DNA from: Bacteroidales bacterium | GTDB taxonomy: Bacteria; Bacteroidota; Bacteroidia; Bacteroidales; UBA932 | Reading direction: 5' to 3' | NCBI GenBank assembly: GCA_017471045.1 | Contig: JAFUWZ010000058.1 | Coordinates: 1 to 42,857, forward strand | DNA length: 42,857 bases | Part shown: positions 38,758 through 42,857 of the stretch, piece by piece | How the letters are laid out: every line of letters begins with the position of its first letter | Numbering within the stretch: the stretch's first letter is position 1 | Position numbers and translations under genes: made by a program | Notes under the pieces: generated by a model | Told to the model about the DNA's origin: nothing | The model's database searches: none | The model's input: only the letters and a program-made list of their open reading frames with translations

Positions 38758-41106
38758 ATGAAGCTATTCAGAAAGACGGGCGTTTCGACGCTGATTAATG
38801 TGCTGGGGATGAGCGTGGCGTTTGCTGCGGCGATGATCCTGATGGTGCAGGTGAAGTGGGACGCCAGCTACGACAGGAACTTCAAGGGGCACGGGAAGGT
38901 GTTCCGGACGGAGAACAACTGGATAGACGACGGACTGTTCAATACGGGAATCAGCCGGCCGGTCATTGAGTTGGTGCGGACCGCCAGTCCAAACATAGAG
39001 GCCGTTGGAACCATCCATGAGACAGGGCAGCAGATCTTCTACAAAGAAGGGGACAAGGAATCGGCCATCACCATCCCTTCCGTACAGGTGGACAGTACCC
39101 TGTTATCGGTCTTCCCCTTTGAATGGGTGGAGGGTTCGGCAAAGGAATTCACCACCCAGGGGACGGCTGTCCTCAATGAGGCCTTTGCCAAAATGATTTT
39201 CGGTGAAGAGAGTGCCGTGGGCAAATTGCTTTTGACGGGAGACAGCGACCCGTGCCGCATCGTCGGGGTCTTCAAAAACTCGCCCCGCAACTATAGCATG
39301 CACTATGGCATCATTATAAATATGGGAGACTGGCTCCTGCACGACGTAAACGAATGGTCTTTTGCCGCTTATTTAAAACTGAATGATCCCTCTCAAGTTC
39401 AGGAAACCGAATCCGCCATTTTGGATGCACTGGCACCCGATTTATTTGGAGAATCCTCTGACGAAGAGATTGCAAAATATCGCAACGGCTTCCGTATCAG
39501 CAACTTGCATGAATCCCACTTCGAGCGGGATGTCCGGGCAAACATCGTGAGTGCCAATAAATCCATTACCATCACGCTGGCCGCCATTGCCATCCTGCTG
39601 ATTCTCATTGCCATCATCAATTTCATCAACTTCGCCTTTGCAGAAATTCCTTTCCGCATCAAGAGCATCAATACCCGGAAAGTCCTGGGTGAAGGGCGCG
39701 GGTCACTCATCGGCAGGCAGCTGCTACATGCCGGAGTCATCGCCCTGGTGGCTTTTGCTCTGGCCTGCCTGATTGTCCACGTGGTGAGTGGAACATCTTG
39801 GGCGTCGTATGTGTCGGACTCCATTGCGCTGAAGGATAATATCGGCATTCTGGCCATTACGCTGGGTATTGCCCTTCCTTCTGCAGTGGTTGCCGGAATT
39901 GCTCCCGCACTGTATTCCACCTCCCAGCCGGCGGCATTGGTGCTCAAAGGTTCCTATGGGACCAGTGTGAAAGGCCGCAGTCTGCGAAATGCCCTGGTAG
40001 CCTTACAATTCATCCTTTCCTTCGTGTTCATCCTGATGGCGTTGTATGTGAACGTGCAAACCAAGTTCATGGCCCGCAAGGAAATGGGCTTCCCGCAGGA
40101 GAATATCGTTCAGGTGTGGTGCGGCTACTATGCCGGCGGGGCGCACGATGCGGTGAAAGACAAACTGCTTCAGAACCCGTCCATCGTGGACGTAACCTTT
40201 GCCGATAACCTCATCGTCTCCGACGCAAAGATGGGTTGGGGGCGCACGGGAGATGACGGAAAGCAGGTCTTCATGGAAGTGCTTCCGGTCACGGACGACT
40301 TTGTGAGATTCTTCGGCCTACAGATCGTGGACGGACGGGATTTCCAGGAGTCCGACAACCAGAGCTATGCAGGGTGTTTCATCGCCAACGAGACCTTTAT
40401 CCAGAGTTTTCCCCAGTATCACGTGGGCAGCTTCATGGGCGGCCATGTGGACGAGGCGGAGATTGTGGGCATCGTAAAGGACTTCCATTTCAAGTCCCTC
40501 AAGCATCCGATGGGCCCGCTGGTGCTTTATAACTGGGGGAAGACGCAGTGGCGCAATTTCAGCGTGATGTACGTAAAAATGGCTCCCGGTGCTGATTTCA
40601 AGGAGGTTTCGAAGTATATCAAGGAAGTTGTCTGCACCTATGATCCTTCCCGCCAGCCGGACCAGGTAAACGTGCGTCATCTGGACGAATGGATTGAGAA
40701 TATGTACCAGAGTGAGCAGTCGCTGGGTAAGCTCATCACCATCGCCTCCATTGTGGCCCTGCTGATTGCCATCATCGGTATCATCGGCCTGGTGTTCTTT
40801 GAAACGCAGTTCCTGAAGAAGGAGATTGCCGTGCGGCGCGTAAACGGTGCCACGGTGGGAAGCATCCTGCAGATGATCAATAAGAAGTACATGGTAATGG
40901 CCGGAGTCAGCTTTGCTGTGGCCGCTCCGTTTGCATGGTGGATTATGTCGGTATGGCGCAAGGGCTTTGCTTATCAGGCGCCCATCCCGGTGTGGATATT
41001 TGTGATGGCGCTGCTACTGGTCGCGGCCATTACCCTGGTCGTAGTGATTCTCCAGAGCTGGAGAGCGGCCAATGCCAACCCGGTAGAATCGTTGAAAAAT
41101 GAATAG
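38758..41106 (+). CDS. FtsX/MacB-type ABC transporter permease
   Basis: A 782-residue permease with two FtsX modules. Helix one (TLINVLGMSVAFAAAMILMV) is followed by a periplasmic MacB-type core (about 35-270, with VEGSAKEF, TAVLNEAFAKMIFGEESAVGK), three helices about 275-395 (ITLAAIAILLILIAIINFIN and on), a second N-helix about 415-435, a second periplasmic region, and three C-terminal helices with IGLVFFETQFLKKEIAVRRV and NPVESLKNE at the end. Such proteins are mechanotransmission pumps, not channels, working with the ATPase, adaptor and TolC. Its TAG stop runs into a copy of the 27-bp repeat. Confidence 0.9.
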   Translation: MKLFRKTGVSTLINVLGMSVAFAAAMILMVQVKWDASYDRNFKGHGKVFRTENNWIDDGLFNTGISRPVIELVRTASPNIEAVGTIHETGQQIFYKEGDKESAITIPSVQVDSTLLSVFPFEWVEGSAKEFTTQGTAVLNEAFAKMIFGEESAVGKLLLTGDSDPCRIVGVFKNSPRNYSMHYGIIINMGDWLLHDVNEWSFAAYLKLNDPSQVQETESAILDALAPDLFGESSDEEIAKYRNGFRISNLHESHFERDVRANIVSANKSITITLAAIAILLILIAIINFINFAFAEIPFRIKSINTRKVLGEGRGSLIGRQLLHAGVIALVAFALACLIVHVVSGTSWASYVSDSIALKDNIGILAITLGIALPSAVVAGIAPALYSTSQPAALVLKGSYGTSVKGRSLRNALVALQFILSFVFILMALYVNVQTKFMARKEMGFPQENIVQVWCGYYAGGAHDAVKDKLLQNPSIVDVTFADNLIVSDAKMGWGRTGDDGKQVFMEVLPVTDDFVRFFGLQIVDGRDFQESDNQSYAGCFIANETFIQSFPQYHVGSFMGGHVDEAEIVGIVKDFHFKSLKHPMGPLVLYNWGKTQWRNFSVMYVKMAPGADFKEVSKYIKEVVCTYDPSRQPDQVNVRHLDEWIENMYQSEQSLGKLITIASIVALLIAIIGIIGLVFFETQFLKKEIAVRRVNGATVGSILQMINKKYMVMAGVSFAVAAPFAWWIMSVWRKGFAYQAPIPVWIFVMALLLVAAITLVVVILQSWRAANANPVESLKNE

Positions 41107-41166
41107 ATCCTTCGCTAACGCTCAGGATGACAAAGCGGCTGTCATTCTGAGCGAAGCGAAGAATCT
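41105..41166. repeat. Inverted pair of 27-bp repeats, no gene between
   Basis: 41105-41132 is a minus-orientation variant (AGATCCTTCGC...AGGATGACA) and 41140-41166 a plus-orientation copy identical to copy 1, separated by 7 nt. In the variant both stem arms have changed together (ATCCT with AGGAT instead of ATTCT with AGAAT), keeping the base pairing. The stop codon of the permease (TAG 41104-41106) overlaps the first two bases of the repeat. Confidence 0.88.
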
Positions 41167-41204
41167 AAAAGAGAAATAATAAACAAATTAAAATACAATT
41201 AATT

Positions 41205-41885
41205 ATGATTACTGTTTCCAATCTTTCCAAGATCTTCCGGACGGAAGAAATCGAGACCACGGCACTCAACGGCGTTTCTATTGAAATCAAGGACGGCGAG
41301 TTTGTCGCTATCATGGGGCCTTCGGGCTGCGGCAAATCCACGCTGCTGAATATCCTGGGTCTTTTAGACAATCCCACCAGCGGCAGCTACAAACTCCTGG
41401 ATACCGAGGTGGCGAACCTCAAGGAGAAGGAGCGTACCAAGTTCCGCAAGGGCAACATCGGATTCGTGTTCCAGAGCTTCAACCTCATTGACGAACTCAA
41501 TGTCTATGAGAACATCGAGTTGCCGCTTCGCTACCTGAATATCAGCGCGGCTGAGCGCAAGCAGAAGGTCACGGACATCATGAAGCGGATGAACATCAGC
41601 CACCGCGCCCAGCACTTCCCGCAGCAGCTTTCCGGCGGTCAGCAGCAGCGCGTAGCCATTGCCCGTGCCGTCGTCGCAGGCCCGAAGCTGATCCTCGCCG
41701 ATGAGCCCACCGGTAACCTGGACTCCAAGAACGGCAAGGAGGTGATGGACCTGCTGAGGGAACTGAACTCCGAGGGTACGACCATCGTGATGGTAACCCA
41801 CAGCCAGAAGGACGCGGCGCAGGCGCAGCGAACGATTGACCTGTTTGACGGGCAGATCGTTTCAGATGTGAAGAACGAACTGTAG
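41205..41885 (+). CDS. ABC transporter ATP-binding protein (MacB/LolD type)
   Basis: A 226-residue ATPase: Walker A IMGPSGCGKSTLLNILGLLD, Q-loop GFVFQSFNLIDELNVYENIE, signature QLSGGQQQRVAIARAVV, Walker B LILADEPTGNLDS, and switch His in IVMVTHSQ. The sequence NLDSKNG and the overall length place it with the MacB/LolD/FtsE group that drives FtsX-type permeases. It lies between the two permease genes, so it likely powers a heterodimer or either homodimer. Its TAG stop overlaps the start of the next repeat copy. Confidence 0.95.
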   Translation: MITVSNLSKIFRTEEIETTALNGVSIEIKDGEFVAIMGPSGCGKSTLLNILGLLDNPTSGSYKLLDTEVANLKEKERTKFRKGNIGFVFQSFNLIDELNVYENIELPLRYLNISAAERKQKVTDIMKRMNISHRAQHFPQQLSGGQQQRVAIARAVVAGPKLILADEPTGNLDSKNGKEVMDLLRELNSEGTTIVMVTHSQKDAAQAQRTIDLFDGQIVSDVKNEL

Positions 41886-41952
41886 ATTCTTCGCTGCGCT
41901 CAGAATGACATAGTTGGCTCCGTCCTGTCATTCTGAACGAAGCGAAGAATCT
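41884..41952. repeat. Second inverted pair of 27-bp repeats, no gene between
   Basis: A minus-orientation copy at 41884-41910 (AGATTCTTCGCTGCGCTC...) and a plus-orientation copy at 41926-41952 (TGTCATTCTGAACGAAG...) are separated by 15 nt. Each differs from the exact unit by one base in the loop. The ATPase stop (TAG 41883-41885) overlaps the first copy. Confidence 0.88.
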
Positions 41953-41980
41953 GAGATAGCAAAGAATCGAACAGCAATCC

Positions 41981-42857
41981 ATGAAGAGTTATCTGAAATT
42001 CCTCTCACGCAACAAGTTGTACACAGCTATTGAAGCGGTGGGGCTGGCGGTGAGCCTGGCGTTTGTCATTATCATCGGCAGTTATGTGTGGCAGCAGTTT
42101 TCGGTGACGCGGGAGCACCCGGACCGGGAAAGAGTTTATGTACCCGGAACGCCGGGATTCCCTGCGCTTACCTACGGTTTCCCGGAGGCTATCGGGGATA
42201 TTCCGGAAATAGAGTCCGTTTCCAGGATGTGCAATGTGGTCGTACATCCTGTCATTCGGGGAGAGCAGACGGATGCGGAGAGCGTCGGCGTGGAACCGGA
42301 GTTCTTTGAGATTTGTCCCCAGTTCCGTTTTTTGGAAGGCTCTGCAGAGGTGCTTTCCGCCGAGTCCAATGTCATTATATCGAATTCCTTTGCCAGAAAG
42401 CACAGCCTGTCGGTAGGTGATGCGCTTGACATCGGTGGCAGCAGCTATACCGTCGGTGCCATCTTGGAGGACCTGAAAAGTACGGTCGTCATACCTTATG
42501 ACATATTCCGCAATGTCGCTGTTTACAAAGGCGCCTGGCAGCCGTTCGACAACTACGGCAGTACGGTCACGCTGCTCAAGGTCCGTCCCGGTACAGACAG
42601 GAAAGTCCTGTATGACAAATTGGAAACCGTTTGCAAAGACGTTTATGCAGGCATCTATGGGCAGTCTTTCTTTAGGCATCTGGAACTATCGCGTTACGAC
42701 GAATTGTTTTTCAAGGAGACCGAGGGATTTTTCCGGCACGGAGACAAAGGGACGCTCAGGGTGCTGACGCTGGTTGGGCTCCTGCTGCTTCTTTCGGCCA
42801 TCCTGAACTATATCAACCTGTCTGTCGCACTCACCGGGAAGCGGGCAAAGGAAATGG
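41981..42857 (+). CDS. Second FtsX/MacB-type permease, cut by the window edge
   Basis: The frame is open from ATG 41981 to the end, giving 292 residues. It starts MKSYLKFLSRNKLYTAIEAV with a first membrane helix GLAVSLAFVIIIGSYVWQQF, followed by a MacB-type periplasmic core (YVPGTPGFPALTYGFPEAIG, EVLSAESNVIISNSFARKHS, LDIGGSSYTVGAILED) and a second helix LVGLLLLLSAILNYINLSVA at about 265-285. It is a paralogue of the permease at 38758 and the next member of the same operon. The remaining helices lie outside the window. Confidence 0.88.
   Translation, partial: MKSYLKFLSRNKLYTAIEAVGLAVSLAFVIIIGSYVWQQFSVTREHPDRERVYVPGTPGFPALTYGFPEAIGDIPEIESVSRMCNVVVHPVIRGEQTDAESVGVEPEFFEICPQFRFLEGSAEVLSAESNVIISNSFARKHSLSVGDALDIGGSSYTVGAILEDLKSTVVIPYDIFRNVAVYKGAWQPFDNYGSTVTLLKVRPGTDRKVLYDKLETVCKDVYAGIYGQSFFRHLELSRYDELFFKETEGFFRHGDKGTLRVLTLVGLLLLLSAILNYINLSVALTGKRAKEM

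Noticed and set aside
38370-41952. The 27-bp repeats as a CRISPR array
   Set aside because: They alternate in orientation, are separated by genes or by 7-15 nt, and have no regular spacers or cas genes.

Overview
The window looks like the chromosome of a GC-rich member of the Bacteroidales. The reasons are recurring TAnnTTTG (-7) boxes, several with a TTTG-like -33 box 19-20 nt upstream; few Shine-Dalgarno sequences; a TPP-riboswitch thiamine operon of the OMR/PnuT type; a fimbrillin-like lipoprotein, a DUF4251 lipoprotein, many AraC-type regulators, and a sigma-54 two-component system driving a TolC/HlyD/FtsX-type exporter. No rRNA, tRNA or CRISPR was seen. Genus cannot be fixed from this sequence alone.

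Layout. 1-425: AT-rich debris with an internally deleted IS5-type transposase and the last strands of an outer-membrane barrel. 426-3247: proline synthesis, with ProC and ProB fused in one chain and overlapping proA. 3219-6437 (minus): a thiamine uptake operon (TonB receptor, PnuT) behind a TPP riboswitch and a recognisable promoter. 6534-6613: a perfect 29-bp inverted repeat. 6631-8889: a lipoprotein alpha/beta hydrolase and a DUF389 membrane protein, divergently transcribed. 8962-15446: a compact aromatic operon, pheA-aroB-aroC-aroE/K-tyrA-DAHP synthase. 15507-19121: a membrane TPR-AraC regulator converging on a fimbrillin-like lipoprotein preceded by a 48-codon gene. 19305-23541: a methionine-sulfoxide-reductase/HD fusion, a HAD phosphatase, a hydroxyacid dehydrogenase, a DUF4251 lipoprotein and an SDR enzyme.

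23.5-32.2 kb is a zone of gene decay. Intact genes (AraC regulator, ferritin-like, PPOX-like, winged helix, MFS, DUF1349, SDR, CMD-cupin) alternate with relics of two AraC regulators, a rubredoxin, a patatin phospholipase and an aldo/keto reductase. Most relics combine an internal deletion with a frameshift.

32.3 kb to the right edge: an AraC regulator, then an NtrC-type response regulator and its kinase, then an exporter operon (TolC, HlyD, FtsX permease, ABC ATPase, second FtsX permease running off the edge). A well-formed sigma-54 promoter and a cluster of GTGTAAAG boxes lie between kinase and tolC, so the two-component pair probably activates the exporter. Three junctions of this operon carry oppositely oriented pairs of a 27-bp repeat. 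One pair encloses a small AT-rich GIY-YIG nuclease gene, and two pairs are empty. This arrangement (nuclease gene plus palindromic repeat pairs placed at stop codons) is the best candidate in the window for an undescribed mobile system.
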